64,000 nucleotides of DNA from Mesostigma viride. Lineage: Eukaryota; Streptophyta; Mesostigmatophyceae; Mesostigmatales; Mesostigmataceae. This document shows positions 13,550 to 24,700 of this stretch, in pieces. Positions within the stretch are counted from its first letter, which is position 1. Each line of letters opens with the position of its first letter. Made by a program: the position numbers and the translations under genes. The stretch lies in contig RPFO01000003.1 in the NCBI GenBank assembly GCA_009746045.1, positions 1,150,969-1,214,968 on the forward strand. Reading direction: 5' to 3'. The notes below the pieces were generated by a model. That model was not told the DNA's origin, searched no databases, and saw only the letters and a program-made list of their open reading frames with translations.

Positions 13550-15408
13550 CTGTCTGGCGTGCCTCCCGCGGGTTTGCACACGCGGGCGCTTCCCCACAGG
13601 GGGGGGCTCGTTGTCCTCTATGACCTGGGCCCACTTGGCCTTGTCCATGATTCAATGATCTTCTTCCAAATCACGGAGAGGCCCAGTACTGAGGCCCCCC
13701 ATGTCCTCTACTAGCTGTTCTTTGAAGGTGCCGGCCGGCTTGCGGCGTCTAACATCACGGGGCCCGGCCCACGGCAGGAGGTGCCGGCCAGGCTGAGCTG
13801 GTCGCAGGCCTGCGGGGGGGCCACGTGCAGGTGTCTACCTGGTTGGTGCGAGCTAGGTGCCCTACTACTGAGCTGCAGGCGCCGCTGCTTAATGGGCCGG
13901 GCCCACTTCAAATGTTCCGCCGTCCAAGCCAAGTGTGTGACACTTTTTCGCTATTTTCGCAAAAAAAAAATAAAATTTCGCACAAGTTCGCGTGATTTTC
14001 GCGTGATTTTCGCAAAATTTTCACACATTTTCGCACGATTTCGCACGATTTCGCACAATTTTGCATGATTTCGCACAATTTCGCATGGATTTCAACCAAG
14101 GGTCGTTTTGGGGAGTGACGTTTGACAAAATTTCGCATGAATTCACACACGTTGTGCACATCAAAATTTTTTACCGTCGACATTTTTCACATGAAATTTC
14201 GCACAATTTCAGCAAATTTCGCACAAATTCGCACGATTTCAGCAAATTTCACACGATTTCAGCAAATTTCGCACAATTTCGCACGATTTCGCACGACGAA
14301 TCACTCTGCAGAGTGACGATCGTCGAAAAAGTCAAAAAAACGACCAAAAGTGTCACACTTTTCGGAACATTTGAAGTGGGCCCGGCCAATGGTGCTGGTG
14401 ATATATATGGCATGTCCTGAGTACAGCTAGGTCCTCATTGCGGACATGAGCATGCAGCGTATCCTACACTGAAAATGGAACGCAGCATGTTGGTGACCGC
14501 GCCGTCCATGCAGCTTGCGGGCCAGGTCGGCGGTGAGGGTCCACGTCTCGGCCCCATACATATACGTGAGAACAGGAACTGGGACGAGGACCTTGAACAT
14601 GCAGGTCCTGTTTCTCGATCTTGCCCAGGGGCTAGTTGCGCCACAGGGCCCGGTACTGGCGTAAAGCGTGCCAGGCGAGGGAGATGCGATGGTCCACATC
14701 AACCTCGCAGCTGGGGAGCAGGCTGCCCAGCAGCTTGACGCGGTCCCGATACAGGACTCGAGAGCCGTCGACGGGAGATAGAGGGGTGGCGCGGTGAGTG
14801 GGTGAGCCCAACCGCCAGGGCCTCTGTCTTCTTGCTGACCTCAAGCCCCACTGCACCGGGGCCTCGATAGCCAGGCAGTCAAGCCATGTCTGCACGTGCC
14901 CAGTGTCCTCGAAGAGGGTGGTGTCGTCTGCGTAGATGATGTCTGCCAGCCGAATCTCCGTGTCCGCTCCACCATGCCAGACTTTGTTAGCACCTTGCAC
15001 CCCTGGTTCCCTACCCACGATGCGGGCAAATCGCTTGCGCGCCTGAATCATTACGTATTCGACCACAACAATGAACAGGTAGGGCGACAGCACACAGCCC
15101 TGCCACACACCCTTCTGTAAAGGGCATGGTGGCGTGGTCCCGTAAGAAGTGCGCACCGAAGTGGTGGACCCTTCATACAGGTTGCGTATTCATGACAGCA
15201 ATATTAAGGGGGCGGGGGATCCGGATCAGCTCGAGGATGTCCCAAAGCGCTGCCAGCCAGAAAACCGAATCGAAGGCTTTGATGAAGTCCACCAGCACAA
15301 GGTGCAAAGGGGACTCACCAGGCTGAAGGCGTTGCAATTCCTCCACCAGTCGGCGAGTAGCGAAGAGCGCCTGTACTGTGTTGCAGCCTGAACGGAAGCC
15401 GTGCTGAG
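13550..15408 (-). pseudogene. LINE ORF2 reverse transcriptase, decayed (A1)
   Basis: The longest open part (15156-14632) has the RT blocks PPCPLQKGVWQGCVLSPYLF and the catalytic YADDT. Frameshifts separate it from the upstream block (WRNCNAFSLV region, about 15385-15300) and from the C-terminal part at 13550-13880. The intact A3 order shows these belong to one ORF. An inserted MITE further breaks the C-terminal region. Confidence 0.8.
13895..14387. mobile_element. MITE, 493 bp, 25-bp TIRs, AATG target duplication
   Basis: Perfect 25-bp terminal inverted repeats start GGCCGGGCCCACTTC. AATG is duplicated at 13891-13894 and 14388-14391. Comparison with uninterrupted LINE copies (AATT at the homologous place near 16740 and 60950) confirms that the element was inserted. 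The interior is not coding: it is made of dozens of short TTTCGCA-type repeats (TTTCGCACGAT, TTTCGCACAAT, TTTCAGCAAAT). Superfamily unknown. Confidence 0.85.
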
Positions 15409-15804
15409 TCCTCCTTCAAGGCGGGGACTTGATAGTCCGGCCGCAGCGCCAAGGAGAGTGGTCTGGAATTGGGCAGCCCGAGCTGACATCTGGTCGCCTG
15501 GCTTTTCAAGTCTTCTGGACATGCAGTCGTGCGCGTAAGCGCATTGTGGCTCCCGCATGCGCACACCACGTGTTTAAGTTACGCGGTTACGTCAAATTTA
15601 CGACCTAATACGTAAGTAAGTAAGTAAGTACTTGTGTGTCATGCGCAAAGGCATGCCACGGAGTACTATGCTAATCTCATTAGAAAAATAATTACACTTT
15701 TTTTCTAATACGTAAATAAAGCCTTTAAGTCCTTGTTTTGTTGGACTTAAATTAAGCGTAATTTAAGACTTAAATTTAAGTCTCGACTTAACTTAACCCA
15801 TTTA
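15409..15804. other. No gene; low-complexity flank
   Basis: 15409-15560 may be another LINE remnant (minus strand, weak). 15610-15631 is a short (GTAA)n repeat after TACGTAAG. 15700-15800 is rich in CTTAA/TTAAG words. Nothing here supports a gene. Confidence 0.4.
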
Positions 15805-15882
15805 CCGTAGTGGTCAAGATCACTTTGCGACAAACCTACTTTGCGATCCCAAAAACAGGGTGAAATTTATAGTTTGCGACCC

Positions 15883-15990
15883 AATTAATTAATTAATAAG
15901 CACGTGACTGCGTCACGTGGGTGCCAATACAGAGTAAAGGAACCTTCAACCCTATATACACAGCGAGAAGGAGGGAGGGCGCCCTAGCTT
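15883..15990 (-). mobile_element. LINE family C 3' end, 5'-truncated
   Basis: Reverse complement of 10800-10911: an ATTA tail (15883-15897), the palindrome CACGTGAC/GTCACGTG (15901-15919) and ~70 bases of 3' UTR. It is a very short target-primed insertion inside the TA-flanked element. Confidence 0.8.
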
Positions 15991-16547
15991 GCGACCCAAA
16001 ATGAAGGCAAAGTTTTAGGTTTGCGAGCCAATCGTCTTGTTTATGGTCACTGGTCAGTGGCAGGTACCCAGCTTAATGAATGATATACCCAGCTTATCAA
16101 TGAGTCATCAGTCACATATTAGTCTGATTAGTTATAATGCGCTGGTTGTCTCTTTGATAATATAGGGCCGGGCACGCCAGACAGCTCCCCTAGGGCAGCG
16201 TGAGGCTGTCTAGATAGATGTTGTAGTTAGAATGATGTTAGATAGATGTCGTAGGTAGCTGATGTAGATAGATTAGACCGGCCGTAGGAATGTTTGCACC
16301 GACCCTGTGGGCAAACCACCTCCCCCCAAGCGGAGGAGGCCTGCGTTTTGATGAGTAGGGTAGTTAGGATTTTTCTAGACTAGCTAGATTAGAGTTAGGT
16401 TAGTTCGATTACGCGGCTCCTTCCATCCCACCCAACCATCGGCAAGGAATATGTGCTACATGATCTCCCAACGGAGGCATGTCATAATTTAATTTAATGT
16501 TAAAAAAAATCAATTTGCACCCATCCATCCATCCATCCATCGGGGAC

Positions 16548-17060
16548 GAGGACCTGTTCAAGGTCCTCGTCCTTCCTGTTCTCACGTATGGCGCCAAGAC
16601 GTGGACCCTCACCGCCGACCTGGCCCGCAAGCTGGACGGCGCGGTCACCAGCATGCTGCGTTCCATTTTCAGAGTAGGATATGCTGCCCATGTCCGCAAT
16701 GAGGACCTGTACCAGGGCATGCCCTATATCACCAGCACAATTAAGCAACGCCGCCTGCAGCTAGTAGGGTACCTAGCCCGCACCAACCAGGTAGACACCT
16801 CACGTGGCCCCCCCGCAGGACTGCGACCAGCCCAGCCTGGCCGGCACCTCCTGACGTGGGCTGGGCCCAGTGATGTTAGACGCCGCAAGGCCCGCACCTT
16901 CAAAGAACAGCTAGTAGAGGACATGGGGGGCCTAGGCCTCTCCGTGATTTGGACGAAGATGATGGACAAGGCCAAGTGGGCCCAGGTCATAGAGGACAAC
17001 GAGCCCCCCCCAGTGGGGAAGCGCCCGCGTGTGCAATCCCGCGGGAGGCACGCTAGATAG
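16548..17060 (+). pseudogene. LINE ORF2 C-terminal fragment (A2)
   Basis: An open frame of about 170 codons matches the C-terminal, post-RT part of A3 ORF2: LTYGAKTWTLTADLARKLDG, then LRSIFRVGYAAHVRNEDLYQ, ending PVGKRPRVQSRGRHAR. It begins abruptly after a (CATC)n stretch, so endonuclease and RT are missing. This copy is uninterrupted where A1 carries the MITE and serves as the empty site. Confidence 0.8.
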
Positions 17061-17282
17061 CTCCCCCTAGGGCAGCGTGCGGCTGCCTAGATAGATGTTG
17101 TAGTTAGAATGTTGTTAGATAGATGTAGTATGTAGCCAATGTCGATAGATTAGACCGGTAGGAATGTGTGCACCCATCCATCCATCCATCCATCGGGGTT
17201 AATGCTCCGTGACTCCCCAACGGGAGCACGAGTTTAATTAATTAATTAATTAATCCATCGGGGTTAATGCTCCGTGACTCCC

Positions 17283-17378
17283 CAACGGGAGCACGAGTCT
17301 AATTAATTAATTAATTAATTAATAAATTAATTAATTAATTAATTAATTAATTAATTAATTAATTAATTAATTAATTAA
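17283..17378. repeat. Long (ATTA)n microsatellite
   Basis: Nearly 100 bases of ATTA repeats with one irregularity, expanded from a LINE 3' tail. Confidence 0.9.
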
Positions 17379-17994
17379 TAGGGCCGGGCATGGCCCTGAG
17401 TGGCCCGGTGCAGTCATGGAAGGTGAGGCCATGCACTTCATGATAGGTAATGATTTTCCAATAAACACTAGGCGTAGCAATTGCAAGGAGGCCAGCTCGG
17501 CATCGTCCAATGCGGTGACAATGGACTGGACCGGCCGACCGCCTGCATTCAGATGCCCGGCCGCAATATGATTGAGGGCGCTTGCCAGAAGTCTGACGGA
17601 CTTGTGCTTGCCGCTTATCTATCGCTTCCTGCACCGCTGCAGTGTACTGAATCGGTCCCGGAGGTGCATTGGGACCTGCTGCCTTCGATGTTGTAAATTT
17701 ATAGGCCAGCAGGCTTGACTGCCTGCTGGCCTGCCGGCCTCCCCGCTCTTCTGCCATTGTGCCAAGACAACGTGCATGGCTGCACAAGCTAGCCTTTGGC
17801 TTTCGCATGACAAGTGACAAAAGGCGCAAAAGTTTTGGCGCCACGCGTTCGTTCTATACCTGTCTGCGTGCGGCACGGCGCAGACGCGACGCGGTAACAT
17901 TTGAACTTTGCGACCCAAAATGAAGCCCATGAAAAGTAGTTTGCGAGGTCGATTCGCAAAGTAGTTTGTCGCAAAGTGATCTTGACCACTACGG

Positions 17995-18735
17995 TACGCC
18001 CAACACTGATTATTACCAGGCCAGCCTGCGCTGGCTATCTAGCTCAATCATCAAATGAAGCATAAATCATGCTGTCTCCTTGATAAATCATGCCTGCAGT
18101 AGGGACATGTGCACTCATAATCTTACTTTTATTTCCATATGATATCCATTGCACTGATTGTCTGAATGAAAAATGAGTCTCCTCCGTACCCTGAGTAGGG
18201 TACTCTTTGACACGTCTTTGCATGTTCATGCATGTACATAGAATATTGCCTTCAAACTGTGATTCGGTGAGTTCGAGGTGAACTACATTGTAAGTAGCAA
18301 CTGCCATTTTCAACATTCGTTGTCTCAACTATCCCCAATATCTAGGACAACCAGACTCTGCCTGTAAACTCTTGGCACCTCAGCGGCGCCCTGAATAGCC
18401 ATTTTACACATTATGTGCCCGCCTTTACATGGTCCCACTTCTTTAAACGTGCGTAGACCTTCTCTCTATTTCTAGAGTCCATACAGCCCAACAGGGTAAC
18501 TTCAGGGCAGGCAAAACGCCCTCCCCTCTCCTCTCTGGTCGGTCCCACTCAGCTCCGAAACGTTAGACTCTGCCATCCCTCAGTTTGAGCCACATTTGAT
18601 GCCTGCGGGAACTCAAAGAGGGATGGTAGCTGCCAGCCCAAGCGACCATCCTGATAATCGCTGCGAGAGCGGGCCTCTCACAAGGACAGGCTTCACCTCA
18701 CCCATCTCATCGTCCTTTACCCATCATCATCTTCC
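17995..18735. other. 3' flank of host gene, no separate gene seen
   Basis: About 740 bases between the TA-flanked element and the stop codon of the minus-strand host gene. It probably includes that gene's 3' UTR. I see no clear polyadenylation signal or other feature. Confidence 0.4.
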
Positions 18736-21700
18736 TCAGAAATCCCACTGTGACCGCACCACGAGCGACGTGGTATGGAACGAGCTGTCCCTCACATGCA
18801 ACAGACCCGGTGTGAGCGTGAACCCGCTCGTCTTCCCCCCCGGCTTGAACCGCGCAAACGCCTCCGCCTGCAGCAGCTGCTGCGGCTGCGACAGGTCGCT
18901 CACGCCCGATACGTTCGAGATCACCTCCACCTCGCGGCTGTTGCGCCACCCGCCAATGTCAGTCTGCGTGGACCCCAGCACGACGCCAAACTTGTTCTTC
19001 TTGCTCGCCCACGAGAGCGACCACTGGACGGGCGGGCGGTCCGTGAGCAGCCAGTCGGCGGAGTCAACGTGCATCCACCCGCCGAGCGATCCCAGGGACC
19101 CTGGCATCTCGGTCGACAAGGCCACGCCGAGCGACCGCATGGACGTCCCGAGCGCCATCGATCCCGTCGTGGACTCCTCCCCGGCGTGGGTACCCGAGAG
19201 CAGGCTCGTGTTGTGGTCGGCGGCAGAGAGGTTGTGGGAGTGGCTTGAGGCCGCCCAGCTGTTCGCGGCGGTCTCGCGGGAGCTGGACGTGTTCGGGTCG
19301 GCGTGCGAGTGGGAATGGGAGCTGGATTGGTTGGTGATGCCACCGCTCCCGGGCCCCCCTCGGCTCACGTTGGTGGAGCGTATGGTGGGGATGGAGGAGA
19401 TCGGGTGCGCGTGGGTCGGCTGCTTGATGGAGGGCAGGATGAGGTTGCCCATCTCGGACCAGTGGAGCGCGGTGGTGGAGGGGGAGGGGGGTGGCGGCCA
19501 GTAACGGTTGAGAGCGGTCACCGCCAGCGTGGTCTTGGAATTGGGGCGCATGGTGAGCTGGCGAGAGCAAGTCGATTGGGGGGTGGGTGGGGTGGGTGTG
19601 GGGGTGGGGGGATCAAGCAGTGGTCAAGGAGAGGGAGAAATGCACTAGGTGTGAGGGAACACATGCATGAATAAAGGGAAAAACGAGGGATATCGTCAAG
19701 GCAGGCAGCAAATAGCAAACCACCATAGCGAACCCATACCAAATGCAAATAGAAACATATCTTTGCTTTTATCCGCAAGAAGCACTACCTTGCTACTTTG
19801 CACCACGAGTTGGCATCGAGCACTACCTATGTTCAGTGTGCGCAGTCCACCACCAGTATCACTGCTGTTCATCGGGATTTTCTGCAAAGCCAGCACATGG
19901 TTGCTCGGGCCTTCCATAAGCGGCAGCGACGCACCACCACCACTACGTTCCCATATCTGTATCTCACTCTTAAGCTGCACAAAACTCCTGTTGCTTTGCG
20001 CACCATTGCGGTGTCGCATTCCGCCCCACGGATGCCTTTATCGAAACTCATCTGTCATGCTTTGAATGCTCTTCTCCCCGAAGCCGATCCATTATGGGAG
20101 GAGGGTTTGTCGAATGCCGGGTATGAATCCGCTGGTAATTGGATCGTCATAGACTCAGCCCAAGTACGCTTGCGCCTTGCCGCCCCGTTTTAAGACAGCC
20201 GCAGATAAGCGTATACGTATGCCAACAGCCACATATGATTTCACCACTCTATATACCATACTAGATTTGCACGATTTGAAAGCTCATTAAGATAGCCTCC
20301 TTACTCGTTTGTATGCACGTAGGCCTCACAGGCGAGATCGCCTACACGTGTGTGTCTCTCAGACCAAGCCCACGGCAACGTGGCTCTCAGGGATTGCGGC
20401 AGGTGCTATCGTGATGGATGCTGATTATTATTATATCATCACGAAGGCTGACCTTGTCTGTTGGATCTCTTATCTTGTTAACACCTTCACTTGTTATGCG
20501 GGCGACGTATACCAACATGCTTTTGGCATCCCTATGGGCACTAACTGTGCCGGGCTCCTCGCAAACCTCTATCTATACACTTATGATGAGCTTGCATTCA
20601 TGGAGAATCTCATTGCCTCAAACGATGATGTTCTCATCAGGCGTTTTATCCACACATGACGATACATTGATGATGTAATTGCTTTCGACATCCCTGATTT
20701 TGCAACCCATTTGTACATCACAACTGGTCTGCCTGGCATCTACCCGCAAGCGTCCCTCACATTAAAGCTCACGTTGGAGGATACTAGTTGCAATTACCTC
20801 GATCTTAACATGATGACACGTAGCAAGAAGGGCTGGCGTACGGCTATCGATGATAAATGCAAGAATCCTAAATATCAGCTAATTCCTTTTATTCGCTACC
20901 CCGATATTCACCGACTCCTTTCCCACACAGCGAAATATGGTGTTGTTCTTAGTCAGTTGCATCGTTTTCCCGTCTTTGTTCTTATCGTGTTGATTTCATC
21001 ACGACTCTTGTTGAACTCTTGCAGCGTTTATTGGTCAAAGACTATGACCGAGCCATTATGCTCCGTCAAGTCCGATGTTTTTTGCAACGTCAACCACATC
21101 TGTTCGGTGCTGCCCCTTGGCACAAGCTCTACAAACAGGTCGTGGACCGGCTGGATCGCATAGTATCTCCGCACATCTGAACCCTGTGATGCCAGAACTC
21201 CTTTGCGGCCGTTCCGAGCTTGGCACTGGATTCGTTGTCCCCACTGTCGCGTCGCTGCAGCAACACGATGTTTTCTGGCATACGTGGGCGTTTGGTTCAC
21301 GCCGCACATTTGAAAGTGATGTCCTCCGGATTTTTACCTTTTGCACCATGTGCAGTTCTTGGATGTTTGGAAACATGGCATGGCTAGCGTAATGACTAGC
21401 TAGACCTTGTCGATGGTTTTCCATTTGCGGGTACTTCCTCGTAAATGGTGGGAGAGCGATTGCAGCAATGGCGCTCACCACTAGACACTCCCGGCCAGTT
21501 AGGCTCGAAACACACGCCCTGATCAAGCAAGCTGTTTCCGGCCCCACCGTCTCGGTCATCTAGTCGTTCTACACGTAAGCCATCCATAATTTCAATGCAC
21601 AAGGCTACACCTTTCCATCTCCATTCATATTTATCATCCTGAACGGCTGGAACACGCGGAAAAGATAACGGCAGGCTAGAGCTACCGTGGTCCGGATTCT

Positions 21701-24700
21701 CCCGATTTCTGGCCTGCGCTGGTTGTCTCCTTGATAAGACAGTGACGTCAAAATGATCACGAATTTTCAACGATAACTTTCATTGTCACCACACCTGCAC
21801 AAGCAGGCTGGCTACAAAACGATGCATGGGTAAGCGTGCAGCAAGGTTTACCTGCGCGGGCAGGCTGGCGCAGAGCGGCCCGTGGCTGTCCCTGTGGGAG
21901 ATGTGCATAAGCTACTGATACACGCCTCTTGTGCACTAGTTGGTGAGTAATCCTCTACATACCTGCGCGAGCAGGCTGGCGCAGAGCGGCCCATCGCTGT
22001 CCTTGTGGGAGATGTCGGCCCCCGCGTTGTTGGCGCCGCCCCACCCTGAGAGGAACTGGCCGATCGACAGCGTGGTGTTGTCTCGCGCCCACTCGATGGC
22101 GCCGGCGGTGCCCAGGCAGCGCTGGTAGAGGGCACTGCCACGGGACGCAAAGCGGGTCAGGCCGCCGTCCTGTAATTGGGGAGCGTGATTGGGGAGTAAA
22201 ACATGAAATGTCCCAACAAATTAATGAATTAGTAATTTGGTTTTGGAACAAATTTTACCAAGTAATGCGTTGCTTTGGCATGGGACTAAAAATTGTGCGG
22301 ATGCAGCTGTTGCACGTATGGGGTAGAACAATAGCAATGCCAGGTGAGGAAGAGGACAAAACCGGACGATGGCACAGGAAAGGAACCCTTTATCCGTTGG
22401 ACAGAACCGAGTAAAAGCATCTATTACAGTAGAAGGCTCCTAGCACAGGTTGGGGATTGACCGCTGCTGTGGAATTAAGCTTCAAATGGTTTGCTGCCAC
22501 TACTGGCCACACACACCGTCCAATGACCAGGGCTTTGAACCCCGTGTACAATGAAAATCGGCATACCACGGCTTTATGCGAGATCCCCCACATAGGCTGG
22601 TGGACTCAACCACATTGCGCCTGATTTGCAAGGTAACTCCATTTATTATTTATTTACATAATGTACAACCCACCTTCCAAAGGCTGGCGGTCACCGAAAC
22701 ATCAGGGTAATGGCAAAGAGTGCTTACCCTTGTTTCAAGGGGAACAAACATACCTTCCACAGGCTGGCGGCCTCAACCACATCGCAAAAATACTACAGAC
22801 ATCTTCAATTTTCCCTTTAAATGTTTTCTTTGGCTGAAAGCGCAAACGTACCTTCCAGAGGCTGGCAGTCTCAACCACGTCGCGCCCCTCGCACCCGAGC
22901 GGGGACAGGTACGCACGCACACTGTCCCCCAGCGAGGCCTCGTAGATCACTTTCTGCAGGCCCAGCGAGCCGGTTGGGTCCTCACTGAACGACATGTTGC
23001 CGGACTCCAGCACCGCGGTCAGCTTGTCTGCTTTGCGGAAGGGGGCCTCGAACACTGCGGGCGGAGCGACGAGCGAGAGAAGTGACAAACGGGGAAGGTG
23101 CCAAGGGGGAAGTGGTGGGTTCAGTTGCAGGTGGGCAACGCGGTAGCTGGTGGCAGCGGGTGGGTGAGTGTTGCATAGGGTTCCTCCCGTGTGCACAGTA
23201 GCTCCCCTCCTTGTCGCATCCTCAGGAGCAGCCCTCCAACCACCCAGACTCCGATCGGCAGCACCTGCGCTCCCGTCCCCACTACCCCTACTCCGCAGCA
23301 GCTGCCTGCCCCTCTCGTATCCTCAGAAGCATTCGACCCTATCGCGATTGGCCCGCCACCACCTCAGCAGCACCTGCAGCTCTTAGCCCTGCCAAGTACT
23401 AACCCGCATCCGTGTGCCCTTGTCTACCGCTGGCTTCAACCGCACCACCGACTCTCCCGTAGCCCCCGCCACCTACTCGCAGCACCTGCCTGCCCTTCTC
23501 TACCACCAACTCAGCAGCATCTGTCTTGTTTATTCTGCCGCCTAGTCAGCAGCCACTCCCGCATCACCTACTCAGCGCCTGCCTGCCCTTCACTACCATC
23601 TAGCAGCAGCATCTGTGTTTAATATTCTGCCACCTACTCAGCAGCATCTGCGTCCCCGTGCGCACGCCCGACAGCTCAAGGCAGTCGCGCGCGTGGCGCG
23701 TCTCGTGGTCCTCCACCGCCATGTACGCCGCGCCGACGCCCACCTGATGGCACGCAGGCATCAACGCAAGGCCCACGAGTTCATGTCATCATGAGCATGC
23801 AAGGCCATCCTTATCCCGGTGCCCCACCGCCAAGGGCACTGCGCCCGCGCCGATATGCAGTGGTCCTTGGGAGGGCAGCGAGAAAATATTAACTCTGCCC
23901 AGGCGCAGTGACCGCTATCCACATGGTCCATCGTGGCAGTCGCAAGCACAAGCATCAACTTGACTCACCGTACAGAACGCACGACCGCAGCATAGAGAGA
24001 GCTGCTGCCCTAACAGAAATTCGATGCTGCAAGACACGAGTTTAATATAAACTAGAGAGAACATGCAGCTGAAACAAGCGATGAAAATACAAGGGCATGC
24101 ACCCACCTGCCCCTTGAACTTGGCCTTGATGGAGTCATGGCTGCTTGCGTCCTCATGCACGGTGCCCGGCTTGCCCCGCAGGCCCGTGCGGTGCTCCAGG
24201 CGATCCAGCCGGCCCTGGCAGCGTGAACGATGGCACAATTATCGCACAACAATCAACATCCAGTAGTCCATGAATACACGATGGGGTGGGCTAGGTAAGT
24301 GGGTGGCTGAGCAGGTGGATGCTGCAGGAGGCATGGCATATGCACCCAGGCATGGCATATGGAGGAGGGATGGCATATGCACCCAAGCCGGTGGAGTGGG
24401 TGGGTGGATCAGGAATCGGTGGAGTGGGTGGGTGGATCAGGAACCGGTGGAGTGGGTGGGTGGATCAGGAACCGGGTGGACCATCGTGAAGCTGATTGGC
24501 AGCACAGGTGAGGGATGGCTCTGGGAAAAGGGATGCACAACAGCGAAACCGTGGTTTTGAAAGACATGCCGACGATCCTTGAGGATGGGTTACCAACACC
24601 GGGAGGATCCTCCCACTTTACTTGTGTGTGCCACCTCATCCCACGATAGTGCTCGAACTCCTTCCACTTGCTAAAGGAGGTGGAAGGAGACGTACTTGAA

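Larger units (their letters stand above)
13349..15408 (-). mobile_element. LINE family A, copy A1 (5'-truncated)
   Basis: Minus-strand copy of the 3' half of the LINE seen at 59902-61460. It has an ATTA tail (13349-13376), the 3' hairpin CTCCTGTTGGGGAG (13384-13397), a 3' UTR, then reverse transcriptase sequence up to about 15408. There it stops matching the A3 copy, immediately after the sequence for SETQHG. A 493-bp MITE (13895-14387) interrupts it. Confidence 0.85.
16177..17378 (+). mobile_element. Nested LINE A and B 3' fragments
   Basis: The block is bracketed by a direct repeat, ATAGGGCCGGGCA (about 16164-16176 and 17377-17389), the target duplication of the outer insertion. Order: family A 3' UTR (16177-16290), family B 3' UTR with hairpin CTCCCAACGGAG (16465-16476) and AATTT-type tail, then family A ORF2 C-terminus and 3' UTR (16543-17240). 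The last ~65 bases of family A (GGGGTTAATGCTCCGTGACT… plus tail) are present twice in tandem, at 17194-17254 and 17255-17320, followed by a long ATTA tract. Confidence 0.75.
15805..17994. mobile_element. TIR DNA element with TA duplication, filled with LINE insertions
   Basis: Terminal inverted repeats of about 42 bp (CCGTAGTGGTCAAGATCACT …, ending TTTGCGA) lie at 15805-15847 and 17953-17994. They are flanked by TA at 15803-15804 and 17995-17996. A second, looser repeat (TTTGCGACCCAAAATGAAG) recurs subterminally. No transposase is visible, so it is non-autonomous. A TA duplication suggests a Tc1/mariner-like mechanism, but this is unproven. Native interior is about 15990-16176 and 17379-17950; the rest is inserted LINE sequence. 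Confidence 0.75.

Noticed and set aside
13908-14420. His/Phe/Arg-rich frames (HNFARFRTISHNFA-like)
   Set aside because: Translations of TTTCGCA micro-repeats inside a MITE.
18596-19504. 302-residue plus-strand frame
   Set aside because: Antisense of host exon 6, which has splice-consistent partners and better composition.
22720-23085. 121-residue plus-strand frame overlapping exon 4
   Set aside because: Antisense to host exon 4 and crosses boundary repeats.
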